Assembly (NCBI GenBank): GCA_001643675.2
Contig: LSRY02000024.1
Location: 124,001-188,000, forward strand
From: Monocercomonoides exilis
Taxonomy: Eukaryota; Preaxostyla; Oxymonadida; Polymastigidae
Length of the DNA stretch: 64,000 nucleotides
Direction of reading: 5' to 3'
A program made the position numbers and the translations under genes. The notes beneath the pieces were generated by a model, which worked only from the letters and a program-made list of their open reading frames with translations, was not told where the DNA came from and did no database searches. This document shows, one piece after another, positions 1 to 12,255 of this stretch (positions are counted from its first letter, which is position 1; every line of letters starts with the position of its first letter).

Positions 1-2
1 AC

Positions 3-632
3 GACAAAAGCTTGGAAGAAGTGATTGTGAATGATCTGCATTTCGCAAGAGAGGCAGCCAAAGAATTGGAAGATCTGTCAAAGTGTGTGGATTTAAAGAG
101 GAAAGAAGAAAGAGCAAAAGAAGCGAAAGAAGTGATTGTGATCTGGAGATGGATGCTAATAATTTATGAGTTCTTTTTCTCATGCACATTGAGAAATGAA
201 GAACTTGCAAAGCTAACAGCCAGCCTTGTTCGTTTATTTCGAGCAGCAAAGGATAAATACCCAGATATAAGCCGATTGTGCATTTTTTCTTTGAAAGATG
301 CATCAGACAAGAAAAATATGGAAATTGATGTTTTGCAGAAGAAAGGTGTCATAGTTCTGTTTTCAGATGAAATGAAGCAATCAACTTTGGATGATGATAT
401 TTTGTGGAATTGCTTGCATTTCTTTTTGAATATTTCAGAAAGATTGAAAGAAAAGAAGGATGATGAAACGGAAGAGGAGGAAAGAAAAGAAATGAAAAGA
501 AAGATATTTGAAAGGATGGAGGAAGAAGGATATGAAGATATTGTTGAAAGCCTTAATGGAGTGATTTCTTATATAAAAGAAAAATTCACTGAATTATCAA
601 AATATATAAAAGATTATTTTGTGAATTCTTAA
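3..632 (+). CDS. DLHFAREA-family protein, C-terminal part (5' end outside window)
   Basis: The frame is open from the first base and ends at TAA, giving about 209 residues that begin DKSLEEVIVNDLHFAREA. It is therefore the last exon of a longer gene cut by the window edge, and no start is claimed. The same motif recurs in the gene at the far end of the window (SLEDVIADDLHFAREA). The sequence is mostly predicted helix, charged and Lys/Glu-rich, with an acidic-basic stretch KEKKDDETEEEERKEMKR near residue 150 and a C-terminus KDYFVNS. No enzyme motif, signal peptide or membrane segment is visible. From memory, oxymonad genomes hold a large uncharacterised helical-repeat family with this block, but I know of no function. 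AATAAA lies 14 bases past the stop (646-651) and may be the polyadenylation signal. Confidence 0.8.
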   Translation, partial: DKSLEEVIVNDLHFAREAAKELEDLSKCVDLKRKEERAKEAKEVIVIWRWMLIIYEFFFSCTLRNEELAKLTASLVRLFRAAKDKYPDISRLCIFSLKDASDKKNMEIDVLQKKGVIVLFSDEMKQSTLDDDILWNCLHFFLNISERLKEKKDDETEEEERKEMKRKIFERMEEEGYEDIVESLNGVISYIKEKFTELSKYIKDYFVNS

Positions 633-755
633 CCATATTCTTTTCAATAAAAACAGAAACTCCAAAATGATATTTATTATTTCTTTTTAATTTATTTACA
701 GTTTGGGGAAAAATTATTTCGATAAATTTGAATATATTTTTTATTTCCTTTATCT

Positions 756-815
756 AAAAAATAAAATAAAATAAAATAAAATTAAATAAAATAAAATAAA
801 ATAAAATAAAATAAA
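756..815. repeat. (TAAAA)n microsatellite
   Basis: About twelve near-perfect units of a TAAAA pentanucleotide with one imperfect unit, lying in the spacer after the first gene. Confidence 0.9.
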
Positions 816-1988
816 TAGAATATATTTTCAATTAGTTCCATGCAGAACCTTCGTTGAATGGATCATTGCACTCCATCTTCTTTTTCAAGATTCATTTTTA
901 TTTCAATGTGCTCAATTGTTCAGTTTTTGCCTCTTGAAGCCTCCGAACTTTTGAGCTTGTTCTCTTTCTGATTATATTTTCAATGAACAAGAGAAGGCGA
1001 AGGAGTAGAATGAAATGGTAATTCTTGAGAAGAATCCAAAAGATATGAAGAAATGAATGTTTGCTGAAGAAGCCAGTTGAAAATATTGATATAACAAAAT
1101 TATGCAGAAATCAAAATGATGGAGGAGAAAAAGCATGAAAAACTTTTTCACAAAAATCTTATCTGAAAAAGTCAACCAAAATGGAATTCTTTCCCCTTTT
1201 ATTCTCCTGATTGTCCATTCTTCCAATCAGTCGCAAAAGCTCTCACAATCTTTTCACTTGTTTTTTTTTCCAGAAAAGAATATCTTCTGATGATTCTCTT
1301 CCTTCCCTCAGTTGTCATTTGCAATTCTTCCTTCTTCATTTGAGAATTTCTTCATTCCACTTTCAAAACACAACATTCAAATGTTTTTCAAAAAAAAAAA
1401 AAAAAAATTTTTTTTTTTTGTTTCCTCCTTTTTTTGTTGTTGCTTCACTTTATTTTGAATGAGTGGATAAATAAAATATGTATTTTTTCACAAAACCTTC
1501 AAATGCCTGCGTTTGTGGTCATTCTGTGTAATGAAAAAATGGAAAAGATGCTATTTTGAAATTTCACAATGGAGTGAATCTCATTTCATCGAACAAGAAC
1601 AAAATAAACAGCAAATTTTTTGAAAAAATGCAAATGCCTAACAAGTTTGCCAACTAATTGTTATCCAAAATGCTTGAGTGGAGTAACACCATTTCCAGCT
1701 TGCACGTTCTATTTTATAAAACCATTTTATCAATTTTGTTGAATAATCCTTCAAAGAATACAGAATCGATTTCTTCTTCTTTTTGTTTTTGACATAAGGT
1801 TATTTTTCGATTGACACTTTTCACAATGTTGGCACATAATTTTTATGAAATGAAAAAAAGTGAAAAACACATCAAAAAAATTCAAAACTCGAATCAATTA
1901 CTTTTCTGACTTTTCTTTTTTACATTTTCACATTCAAAGGAGCAAATTTATCACTTGTTTCATCGTTATCATTCTTTATTTTTCTGAA
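816..1988. other. AT-rich intergenic spacer
   Basis: No supported gene. It contains an A/T homopolymer junction near 1392-1420. Short open frames on both strands lack protein-like composition and start on non-ATG codons. Confidence 0.6.
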
Positions 1989-3095
1989 TTAACTTTTCAC
2001 TTTTTTCTCCAACGGTAATTCTTTTTCTACAATGTCCTTTTCATTTTCAACATTTTCTTCAATTCTCATCTTGTACTTTTCTAAATGTTCATCCCATTCA
2101 TCAAGAAGCTTTTCTTTTGTTATTTCTTTTCCGAAGAAGTCGAAACAATGGAAATGAGAAGGAATGAAGCATTGAGAAGACTGAGGAAGCTTCATAAGCA
2201 CTGATCCAGATCCATTGCTGAGGACTCCACTGTTAATGAAGGCTTTTTTGATGACTGATGGGGTGAATGCTGTGTGAAGGGCTTGTGGCAACACATCTGC
2301 AACAGCTGTTCTTTTTGAAGATGAGGAGGTGGATGATGGAGAACTGTAATTGTTTGATAGCTCTGACTTCAATACTGCAAATACGCCTCTGTCCAGCGGC
2401 TGCGATATGTGCGTGGTGTGTGGAACGAAGGTGACGACGTCAATTTCGGCTTCCTTGAACTGTCTCCATATCGCTGGATCTGCCCGCGATGAATGTGAAT
2501 CCAGGAGAAGAAGGCAACGATGAGTTTCTTTGAGAATTCGCTTTCTTCTGTCAATGATAGCTGGCAGCAGGACTGTTAAGGTGTATTTTTTGAATGCTGT
2601 TTTGTCCATCCAGCCGTTTGTGTTTGGCCAAATGTCAAGCGACGGAGTCAACAGTGTTGTCAGTTCTTTCGGAAAATTTGCGCTCGGCCACAGCACGACA
2701 GACGGAAGCGAGAAGCCATCAGCAGCTTCTTCAGCAACGTAAGTGGCATTCGGCATCCTTTCGGCAGTCTTTTTGAATCCAGCTTGCTCTTCTGCAGAAT
2801 GAACAACAACGCCATGTGAAGAAGTGGGAATTCGAAGCGAAGATCCATCGACGTTGAAGATTAATTCCTCTGGATATTTGTTTTCATCGTGTAATGCTTG
2901 TAATTCGGTGTGTCACGCCTTAAGGGCTTTCTGCCAAGATGCTGCAAGTCTGTTGATATCAACTTGCTTTGGAAGCGATGACTTCAGTTCCGAATGGTGC
3001 TTTATGAATGCGTGAACAATCTTCAGAGTTCCTGTTTGTTTCTTCTTTTCTTCATTTTCTCCTTCTTCTTCACTATCGTTAATTATATTTTCCAT
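1989..3095 (-). pseudogene. pogo/Tigger-like DDE transposase relic
   Basis: One minus-strand frame runs from an ATG at 3095 to 1989 and is broken by a single TGA at about 2912. Downstream of it the DDE_1 (pogo/Tigger, CENP-B-related) signature is clear: a first aspartate in EELIFNVDGSSLR, a second in LLLLDSHSSR, and a third in HTTHISQPLDRG. These are the three catalytic acidic positions expected of the superfamily. The N-terminal helix-turn-helix DNA-binding domains that normally precede the catalytic core are missing, so the copy is 5' truncated. A Ser-rich insertion lies after the third aspartate, and the C-terminus is Lys/Glu-rich. I found no convincing terminal inverted repeats around it. 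The class is well supported; activity is very unlikely. Confidence 0.8.
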
Positions 3096-3530
3096 CAAAA
3101 CACAAATAAATATTCAATTTTAATATCAACCACAAACCAGATTATTCGCTTTTCGTAATGTGAGGCTTGTCCCAGATCGTAATTCAATTGTAACTTCTTC
3201 TAAGAATTGCTTTTCTTTTTCGCAACTTATAATTGGAGTGAACACAACTTTTGCAATCAGCCAACCGTTTTTCATTGCATTTCCAGAATGTTCCAATGAC
3301 CACTTGATGCACTGATATAAGTGTTACAAAATACATCATTCAATATTACGATTTTTTTCATTTCAACAAAATAGAAATAAACAACTGTTCCTGTGAAACG
3401 TGATGAAGATTTTGTCTTCACGTATATCAGTGTTGATTTTTCACAACAGTGGTATTTTTTATTTTTATTTATTTTATTTATTTAACTATTTTTTATTTTT
3501 TATTTTTATTTTTATTTTTTTTTCGAAATA
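3096..3530. other. Spacer between transposase relic and MITE
   Basis: AT-rich. It holds a small imperfect hairpin at about 3398-3422 (CGTGATGAAGA against TCTTCACG) and T-rich pentanucleotide runs near 3455-3520. No gene is seen. Confidence 0.5.
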
Positions 3531-3885
3531 CAGATATCGCACAAAATACCGGACAAGATCGATATCTCAATAACCGCAAGAAGAAAAATTCTGATAATTT
3601 TCCTCAAAACATATCTTATCAATATTAACTCAGTTGATATACAAAACTTTCAAAACAGCTTCATTTGTACTCGGAAAATTTTTTTGAAATCAAGGAGAAA
3701 TAGGATTTTGAGTTTCTCCGAGATTTAAATAATAATTTTCTCTGAGCACAAATGAAGCTATTTTGAAAGTCTTGAATGACATGCAAGTTTGTATTGATGA
3801 GATATATATTGAGGAAAATTGTCAGAATTATTCCTCTTGCAGTTATTGTGAAATCGATATTGTCCGGTGTTTTGTGCGATATCTG
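3531..3885. repeat. MITE-like element with long imperfect inverted repeats
   Basis: The left end CAGATATCGCACAAAATACC and the right end (reverse complement CAGATATCGCACAAAACACC) are near-identical. The similarity continues inward for about 150 bases on each side, through blocks such as AATTTTCCTCAA and AGCTTCATTTGT, so the whole 355 bp can fold back on itself. There is no coding capacity. This is typical of a non-autonomous foldback or miniature inverted-repeat element. Confidence 0.75.
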
Positions 3886-4000
3886 TAATAATTGATAAAA
3901 ATTTTTTTATAAAAAAATAATGATTATAATGATGATAATAATGATAATTACCAAATTAAAAAATAATAAAATTTAAATTAAAAAAATAAATGAACAAATG

Positions 4001-4250
4001 CAGATTGTGCACAAAATATAGGACTGAATAGATTTCTCTATGACTACAAAAGATATAATTCTGATATATTTCCTCAAAAAACATATCTTTACAATACTAA
4101 CAAATTTTGTCTGTCAAACTTTCATTTTTGAGTCATTTGAATATTTCTCAAATAAAACAGTCAAAACCGGATATAATCACATCAGTTTTTGCACAACTTT
4201 TTGTGACTATATCCGATTGTGATTATATCTGATGATGCTTTACACAGAAA
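4001..4250. repeat. Diverged half-copy of the neighbouring MITE plus small palindromes
   Basis: From 4001 the sequence CAGATTGTGCACAAAATATA, then ATAATTCTGATA, TTTCCTCAAAA and ACATATCTT, repeats the order of blocks at the left end of the 3531-3885 element at lower identity. The second arm is absent. At 4160-4232 GATATAATCACA and TGTGATTATATC form an inverted pair around CACAACTTTTTGTG. That last block recurs near 49252. Confidence 0.5.
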
Positions 4251-4319
4251 AAAATGAAAAATTAATTTATAAAAAAAATTAATTTTGGGTCAAATTTTTA
4301 ATTTTTAAAAATTCTTCAT

Positions 4320-4560
4320 ATAAACGCATTTTTCACTTGCGAAATGGGCATAGGTCTAAATGCGCTACTTTTGCAAATTGCGTTTTTCAACCCTCAAATT
4401 ATAATGAATTGATAGATAATAATTATTAAAAAACTTTTTATGGACCGATTTTTAAAAAAAATTTTTTCTTGTTGAAAAAAATGATTTTTGAAAAATGACC
4501 CATAAAAACATGAATTTCATTGAAAAAAATTCAAATTTTAAAAAGAAAACGTGATTTTTT
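4320..4560 (-). repeat. Dispersed AT-rich repeat R1, copy 1
   Basis: Read on the minus strand, the ordered blocks TTTATGGGTCATTTTT, AAAAATCGGT and TTGCAAAAG...CCTATGCC match the plus-strand sequence at 8915-9078. Two copies in opposite orientation flank the beta-helix pseudogene. Confidence 0.6.
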
Positions 4561-5490
4561 GACATCCAATGCGTTTTTATTATAATATAAATTTATTTTA
4601 TATGTAAGTTTTCATCACCGAAATATAGATTGTAAATAAAAAATTTAATTAAATATCTTTGATCTAACCCACAATAAATTTATTTATTATATGAAAAGTA
4701 AAATATGCTTTTTGAGCAGAAATCGAACTCAAAAGTTTGTGATTCGTTCACTTTTATATGTAAATATAAGTATATTATTATATGCGCACTAGTGTTAATT
4801 GAAAACAGCTCCTTTTTTCAAACAGATAATCATATTTTATTTCGCTTGAATGTTTTGAAGCTGCAAAATTTAAATTTCAAATTAGGTTGAAATAGCTCGA
4901 AAAATATTAGCAAAACTTCATGACGAATAAAAATTGATATATATATTTAATTCTTTGAAAAACTGACATATATTAACATTTTTATTACTATTAATTCAGA
5001 ATTCATCTTTTTAAATGCATTGAAACAAGAAATTATTTGGTTTTATAAATTTAAAAAGGTTTCCAAATCATTTTGAATTGAGAATAATTGAGAACTTGTT
5101 TGAAATAAGTCATTTTTTTATTCTTTTCATATTTTCGTTGATAATTACATGTTACAGATTTAAATAGAAAAGTTTTTATTTAAAACAATGAAAAGCGAGT
5201 TTAGGTGTTTTTTTTATTTTTAATTTTGATATTGTTTTTGAAATAATTCTAAAATGTTTTTTTCATATATATAAAAATCATTTCTTTCTCAAAATTGAAA
5301 ATAAAACAAAAATCGAAAATGAATGAAATATTTAAAAACATGCAGCTCTTTCAAAACTATTAAAAACATCAACAACATTGTATTTTGCAACAAAAAAATA
5401 AGTTTATTGCAGTTTTTGCAAAGTGAAGAAGTCTCAATAAATAATGTTAAATGTTTTCTGTTTCAATTCTAATTCTTTCTCCACTTATTG
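4561..5490. other. AT-rich spacer
   Basis: Very AT-rich, with stops in all frames. No supported gene or RNA. Confidence 0.55.
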
Positions 5491-6403
5491 TTATTCCACC
5501 TTCTGGCAATTAATAGATTGTTGTGTCTTTCCTCAAAACAGAACTCTTCACAGCATCAACAAGAGATCCACCCATCTGCACATCTCTTCTTCCTCATTCG
5601 TTTTCCAATTGATTTTCTTTTCTCCACCTTCACCTCTTTCTCCATCAAACAAGCATGCCTCAAGCTGCACTTTTCTGCATCCTTTCATCTCCATCGCGCT
5701 TCCTTTCCCATTCATATTCACACATTTCGTAAACGAGCAATTAGCCACTCGTATCTCTTCTTCTGCTTCATTAATCACTGTCACACATCCATACGTCAAC
5801 AGCGAAATATTCTCAAAGCTCATTTCTTTCATCTCAAACTCTGCTTTCCCTCCAACAACAATAGCTGCATCTCCTTCGCACATCACATTCCATATGTTTG
5901 TTTCTCTCATCAACACTTTCGACTCTTCACACAATACAATCAATGGCGCTCTCAGATGCAAACAGCTGAATTCCATTTCCCGCATTTTCAATTCTCCGCT
6001 TTCCACACTCACAATCGTGTTGTCCAACTTCAGCTCAACAGCAGATGAAATAAACTCACAACTTCGCATCTCCATTGAGCCATTTTTCACTTTCAAAAGA
6101 ACTTGTGACTTGCCTCAAACATCTCTCCAAACTCAAATTAGTATCTTTCCACTGCACTCTCATTCACAAACTTCATGATGCTGTCCTCCTCAGACGTTTT
6201 TTCTATTTTCCCCTCAAAATGCACTGTCGCCTTCACCATCCGCATCGACACCATCCTCACATCCCCAATCATACATTCCCTTCCCATTATTCCTTATCCA
6301 TCAATCCACAGCACATTCATCATTGTAGGTTGAATGTATTGCACAGCATTTCCAATGTTCTCACACGGACTGGTCTGTGCTACACACTGCCTGTTGCCAC
6401 CAC

Positions 6404-6480
<77 letters not shown>

Positions 6481-8140
6481 GTGCTGAATTAAAGAATGTG
6501 ATCAGAGGGATCAGATCAACATTAACTTTCCCTTCTCCATTGCTCCCACATATCGAGTTCTCCCCTTCAGCGCCTCCTGGCTGAAGTCCAATCCAAACAG
6601 TCTTTCATTCAACTGTAACTCAATCGAGTCACATCAGATGAACACATCCTTCACCACAAACACATAATTCATCATGAATCGGATGTACTCCAATCTCAGC
6701 CCAAGTGGTGGCATTTCCGTGTTAATGTGCTCCACATTCGGATCAAGTGCATCAATCATCATCCCTCCTCCCTTTCCATTGGCTGTTGAGCACACACTGA
6801 TCCCAAACGAACACCCACTCACTTTCACCTCCGAATCTCCTCTCTTCATCAGAATCTTCATCCCTATGCGTTTTGTGCTTCTCACGCTCACACACTTCGT
6901 CAACACACACACTTCCATCACAAATCCATCAACAATCAGTTCTCCCCCCTCAATGTTTATCACATTATATGATCTTTCCACTGATCAATGCCCCACTTTT
7001 AAATGAAACTGAACAGTTCATCACACTGAGTGTTGATGTTGAATGGATGAATGCACTTCTCCTTGAATTCAAGTGACCTTTCACAACAAATGAAAGTCTC
7101 CTCATTATCAGCGAACTCGAACATCCAACAAGTCATTCTTGTGTGAATGATTTTTCATCATTCACTTCCACATTGCCTCCAATCGCATCCACAAACACAC
7201 AATCAAATCCATTGTTCACTTTTGCTTCTGAATGGAATGCACATCCACTTATCACCAAATCTCCACCTTTGTTGGAAATAATTGTTTTTGCTGAATTGTC
7301 AAATCCAGATGTCAGTTGCAATTGGGTATTCCTCAATTCAAGGTGAATATCATTTTCCATGAAATATTCCAGTTGGCCTCCAACTGCCTTTTCAAAATTC
7401 AATATTGCTTTTGTATCTTCCTCTCCCATCTTCACACCCTTTTTGATCTGATAATTGGACACATTGAAAGAATCTCGAATTGTTGTTGATCCTTCAATTT
7501 GAATTGTTTTCATTCCAGTCCCAATTTCCATGTTTTCCATCCCTTTCCACATTGTTTTGCATGGCTCTTCCTCACTTCCACATCTTGCAACATCAAATCC
7601 ACTCGATGAGATAAATATTTCAATTGAGCTAAATGTAATCAGAAACATGAACAAATCCTTGTCCGTATGAAAGTTATCACTCCCCACAAACAAATTGCAA
7701 TCATTTGTCATTGAGGAATAATCAAACTTGAATGAGTCATTTGTCACAGAAGAATTAAAATCCTTACCCAAAATAAACATATTCTTTCCAATGGCTGCTT
7801 TGTTGTTTGCAAACGAGACGTTTTCTAAAAGAAATGGCTTCTCATTCAAACAATTTTCACAATCCAAATACAGAAATCCTCCTTTTCCATTGCTCGATGA
7901 AAGTGAACACGATGATGCATTTGATGATTTTATCACTAAATCTTTATTCCCTTGCAATGTCACTCTTACAACTCCTCCCTCAAAACTTCCTGTGTTCACA
8001 ACGTTTGAAAAGTTGCTGTTTTCAAAAAAAGCAGAAGCTAATACCAATGGAGATTTGATGAATGATAGCCCTGCAAAACTTCATCTTTTGATTGTGAAAC
8101 TTCAACTGGTTGTTGTTATTCATGAAATTTGAACAATATT
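5491..8140 (-). pseudogene. Decayed beta-helix surface protein gene
   Basis: Three minus-strand blocks align in order with the intact gene at 13228-22224. Block 8047-7133 has beta-helix repeats and a module start RCGSEEEPCKTMWKGM. Block 7080-6634 contains SYNVINIEGGELIVDG, matching YNILNIEGGELIVDG in the intact protein. Block 6096-5548 contains VESGELKMREMEF and CEGDAAIVVGGKAEFEMKEM, matching VESGELRISE and CEGDVVSVRGKAKVEMKEM. The blocks are in different frames. In-frame stops are present upstream (TGA near 8086), and a (CA)n microsatellite sits between the second and third blocks. The 3' end breaks off near the conserved C[KR]W motif, so the membrane and kinase-like parts are lost. The family is clear; the copy is dead. 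Confidence 0.85.
6408..6478. repeat. (CA)n microsatellite
   Basis: About 35 uninterrupted CA dinucleotides lie inside the decayed beta-helix gene and contribute to its frame loss. Confidence 0.97.
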
Positions 8141-8900
8141 CTTTGTTAATTTAGCATTAAATGTGTATTATATACATTGAAGATGTTCACTTGATAAGAT
8201 CAAGGATTTAATGATTAGAACATATTGATTTGGGATGTGATGTTGATGCAATTAATGTAAATATCGTTTCTCACTTTTGCTGTGTTTGCATTGAACTTCA
8301 TTTCAACAAATCCAGATTCGAATCTCCTCTTTTTTGCTGACAAATACACTTCTCCTCCATTTCTTGTGAAGTAGTTGTTGCTTCAATAAATATCTTCTTG
8401 CATTTAACATTCTACATTGATTCAGTAAAAAATAATTAAAAAAATAATGAAAATCGTTAAAATATTCTGTAAATACGTTAATTTATATGAAATTCATACT
8501 TTCATAAGTATCAACAAAGCTTTTTTATTCATTGGCACCAAAGCTTAATAATAAAATCCTTGTACTGCATGCAAATAATCTTCCTTAAAATCATAAACAA
8601 AATTCATAAAAATTAAAACCATATATTGATAACAATTCATCGCACACTTTTATAATATTTCTAAACATTTGATTTGTCTTATGTGCGCAAGCGGAGGTTC
8701 AATTCACGACGAAAGAAACTAATTTCTTATTTTTTGGATATTAAAAATTTAATTGTGGGATGGATCAAAATATTTAAATTTTTTAATTTATTTTTTTTTA
8801 AGTTTTATTTCTCAATATTTTATTATTAAAATAGGACAATATAATAATAAATAACATTTCATCTACTTTTTATTTCATAATTATCTTATTTTATTTATTT
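8141..8900. other. AT-rich spacer
   Basis: No gene is seen. A short GGTTCAATTC stretch near 8697 resembles a tRNA T-loop, but no cloverleaf can be built around it. Confidence 0.55.
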
Positions 8901-9078
8901 TTTGAAAAATTACTCATATTTATGGGTCATTTTTAATAATAGTTTTTTTGCGAGAAACATAAAGTTTTGCGAAAAATCGGTACATACAAAAGTTTTTAAA
9001 TAATTTTTACTTTTTTAACATCAAAAAATTAATGTTTAAAAACAAGAATTGCAAAAGGGACGCAGTTACACCTATGCC
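8901..9078 (+). repeat. Dispersed AT-rich repeat R1, copy 2
   Basis: It shares TTTATGGGTCATTTTT, AAAAATCGGT and TTGCAAAAGG...CACCTATGCC with the minus strand of 4320-4560. It ends at CCTATGCC (9078), exactly where reverse-transcriptase coding sequence begins, so this edge is an insertion or truncation junction. Confidence 0.6.
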
Positions 9079-11299
9079 TTCAGATTGTAAACTGCTGTTG
9101 TGTTGTCTGATCGAACAAGCAGATTTCTTATTCCTTGATTTCGAATGGAATTTGAGAAATGCGCGATGGCTTGATTTATTGCAAATAACTCTCTGTAGTT
9201 TGAACTTTGGTTTCTAACTGGATATGGAAGAGGTTTGTGAAAGTCCAGCATTTGGTTGTTGACTTTTAGTGTTGCGCCTATGGCAAACCCTGATGCATCT
9301 GTCGTAAGAATTGCTTCTGGTCGAAACACTGGATTCAATTTCCTTGGTTGGTTCACTTTCAGCCTTTCGCTCCACTTCCTGAGGCAAATTGTTATCGATG
9401 CATTCACGTGCATTTTTCCTTGCCATCCAATCAGACTCAAAGCTTTGTTTAGGAGTTTGTACAGTTGTGACAAATTCAGGGAGGCTTCTTGATACACGAA
9501 TCTGGTTGCATTCAGTTTCCCTATCAACGAGGCAAACTTCTTTATCGAAACAATTCTGTTGTTCTGGGAAATCCTCCTCCATTTCTTGCACTCTTTCATC
9601 AGCTCAGTTTTCTTCGATTCCTCTATCTGTACCACAAACTGATTGGTATCCCATTGGAAGCCCAAAAATTTGAACTGCTGACTTGGAACTAAATGGCATT
9701 TTTCTGAATTGACCAATGGTCCCAATTTGTTGAACATCGAAAGAGTTTTCTTCACAATAATATTGAGTTCCTGTGGGTCTTGATGAAGAAGAACGATATC
9801 ATCAAGGAATGCAATGGCTCTCACGTTCCATTCCTCCCTCATGAACTTCAGAACTTTCCTCATCACTTTTGTGCACGTTCGATGCACATCTTTGTGTCCG
9901 AAAGGCATTCCGTGGAAAGCGTAGTATTTTCCTTTGAAAACGAACGAAAGGAATGGCATTAATTCTTCGCTGACTTTTATAAGATAATAAGCTTGGCTCA
10001 AGTCCAATGTGACTGCGTAATCCTTTTCTTGAATAATTTTCTCCACAGTTCTGTGGTCTTCTTGCTTGTAATTAATCGTCTTGATTGCATTGTTGAGTCT
10101 TCGGCAATCCACGATTTACCTCCAGCCACCATCTTTCTTTCTGATTACAAACACTGGATTCAAATGCTTCACATCCTTCTCCTGAATCGGCTTGATGATA
10201 TTTGTTTCGAGTTGCTTCTTGATCATCTCTGAAAAGGCTTGTTGGGCTTCTTGACTCTGGTGCTCCAAAGGGTTGAATACTCCTGTTTTCTTGAGTGATT
10301 CCTTCGCAGCTTTGCTCCTCCAAACAGTGATTTCTCCTTTCCCAATAATTCGTGCTCCTCCAATTTTTTCCCATTCTTCTCGAAATAAACAAGTTCTTCC
10401 TCCAACCATTGCCTCTTGTCGGACTTCTGTGGGCTGCAGAATGCTGTTCGTTTCTTCTATTGGAATTTTCGCTCCCCTGATTGTCTTCTTGAAGCGAAAC
10501 CTGAAGTTTTTGATCGCAGTCGGATTTGGTTTTGTTGTCTTGACAACCGGGGAGCTGCTTGAAAAAATCTGTGGCTTACTGATCTTCTTGTTGGAATAGT
10601 TCTGGATCTTATCGAACTTCTTCTCATTGGCCAACTCGTTGTTTGCAGCTTGAATTGTTGACTCTTTTCTGTTTTTCTCCATTCTTCCAGAACTTCTGAT
10701 TGCCTTTGAGTAAAAAGACTTGTAGCTGAGCTCTCCTTCATCTGTGCAGCTGCCCTAAAGCCTAATCTTCCTAAAATTCTTACAAATCTTGCTTTTTTCA
10801 GCGCTTTTGAAACTAACAAAATTGCATCTGCAATTGATCCTTTTTCGTCATCTTTTCCTTTTAATTTCGCATGTGTGTAAAGCAGATTTTTAATGGCCGG
10901 ATATAGAAAAGCTAGAGTTCGCTGGCCTGCCTTATCCAATGCGTCGTTCATCCAATTATCTGTTCTCGAAGCTGCAGGAGGGGCCTTTGGCAGTAATGGA
11001 CTTAAATCATCTTCCTTCAGGTCAATAAAAAGATCTTCCAAATATCTTTCTGGAAAATCCATATCATATAAGCTGCAATCCGGATCTCTGAGAAATATTG
11101 TTTTTAAACTATTTTCCAGAAGCAAACTATCCTCGCCATGGCTTTCTTTGGCTTCTGGAGCTCCCGGGATCTGTTGGAAAAATTCAGAACAAGAATAAGA
11201 AATCATACTCGAAAACGTCTCTCCCGGAGGTCCATCTGACATCATTGATGTGGCAGAATTCAACGCGGGTCCAGTGCTGAGTGGAGAGCTAGGGAGCAT
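9079..11299 (-). mobile_element. Truncated DIRS-like retrotransposon (gag-like ORF, RT and RNase H)
   Basis: The gag-like frame starts at ATG 11299 (to 10457). The pol frame is entered about one frame away near 10680 and runs to the repeat junction. Pol shows KKDGGWR then IVDCRRLN, LDLSQAYY, the palm motif AFLDDIVLL (FLDD in place of YLDD), the post-palm block FKFLGFQWDT, and an RNase H domain with LTTDASGFAIGATL, NYRELFAINQAI and VRSDNTTAVYN. This RT-RNase H order with these motifs is typical of DIRS-group elements. A TAA replaces one residue between GGWR and IVDCRR (about 10116). The sequence stops inside RNase H at the junction near 9078, so any methyltransferase or tyrosine recombinase and the terminal repeats are missing. 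The copy is inactive, but its reading frame is otherwise well kept, which suggests a recent insertion. Confidence 0.85.
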
Positions 11300-12255
11300 T
11301 CTTTTTTTTCAGATTCGCCGTGACTGACCGTTAAGTGATACTCTCAGATCGAAGAGAAGAAAGTGAATGAATGTTTTCTTGTAAATCAAAATGCTCGCGT
11401 TTCGATTCATGTTAGAATTCATTAATATTTCAAAACGATTCATTTTTCAATACATAGAATAATGATCACAATATTTTGAAACACTTCATAAAAATGCTTT
11501 AAAAACGAAATACACAACACAATGTTTAATGTTGACGTGTTTTTGATTTAAACCTTCAAAACATTGTTTTATGATAAAAGCAAGACTTTCAGGCCACAAT
11601 TAAAAAACTTTGGTTTTTCTAAAAAACCCTGCCTTTAATTTAAAATTTCTGGGGAATCTTGAAATAAACTGTTTATTTTGATATAAATTTTTATTTCACA
11701 TTTTATCTTCTGATGCCCTATTTTTTGAGTTAGTGTTGTTGCAGCTATCGAGGAAAATTTGCTGGAGGTGGATAGTGTGAATCCCACTCTGCTCAGAGGT
11801 CTTCTGATATTCTGAAATACATAATTCAGGTACGACTCGAGTCCAGACTGAAGAATGCTCAAGTTAATAATTATTGATCGGCTGAGCCCATAAAATGGAG
11901 CTCTGTTTCTAATAGAAAGAAGAGTTGTATTTTTATTATTTCTCGAAAATAAGGAAGATAAAGCTTTTAAATCAAAAGATAAAGAAAGAAAAATAGATAA
12001 AGAAATATATCATTTCAAACAAAAAGACAAAACGATTCTTTTGTCGTTCCTCACTTTTGAAATAATATGAACATCATAATTAAATCAGAATAACTTTCGG
12101 ATAAACATTATTTTAATAATTATTCAAGAAAATCAATCTGAATAGAAAATCTGAATGAAAATGATAACATCCATTTCTTAATACTCATTTCATAGATTTT
12201 GTCACATTTTCTTACAGATGTGTGCATTCATTGGGCTGAATTGTTCTTGAAGATT
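11300..12255. other. AT-rich spacer
   Basis: No supported gene. A 75-codon minus-strand open frame at 11635-11862 has no recognisable features. Confidence 0.5.

Noticed and set aside
5444-6178. 244-codon plus-strand frame
   Set aside because: It is antisense to the beta-helix relic, whose minus-strand reading aligns with the intact paralogue.
8690-8710. tRNA T-loop-like GGTTCAATTC
   Set aside because: No acceptor, D or anticodon stems can be formed at the right distances.
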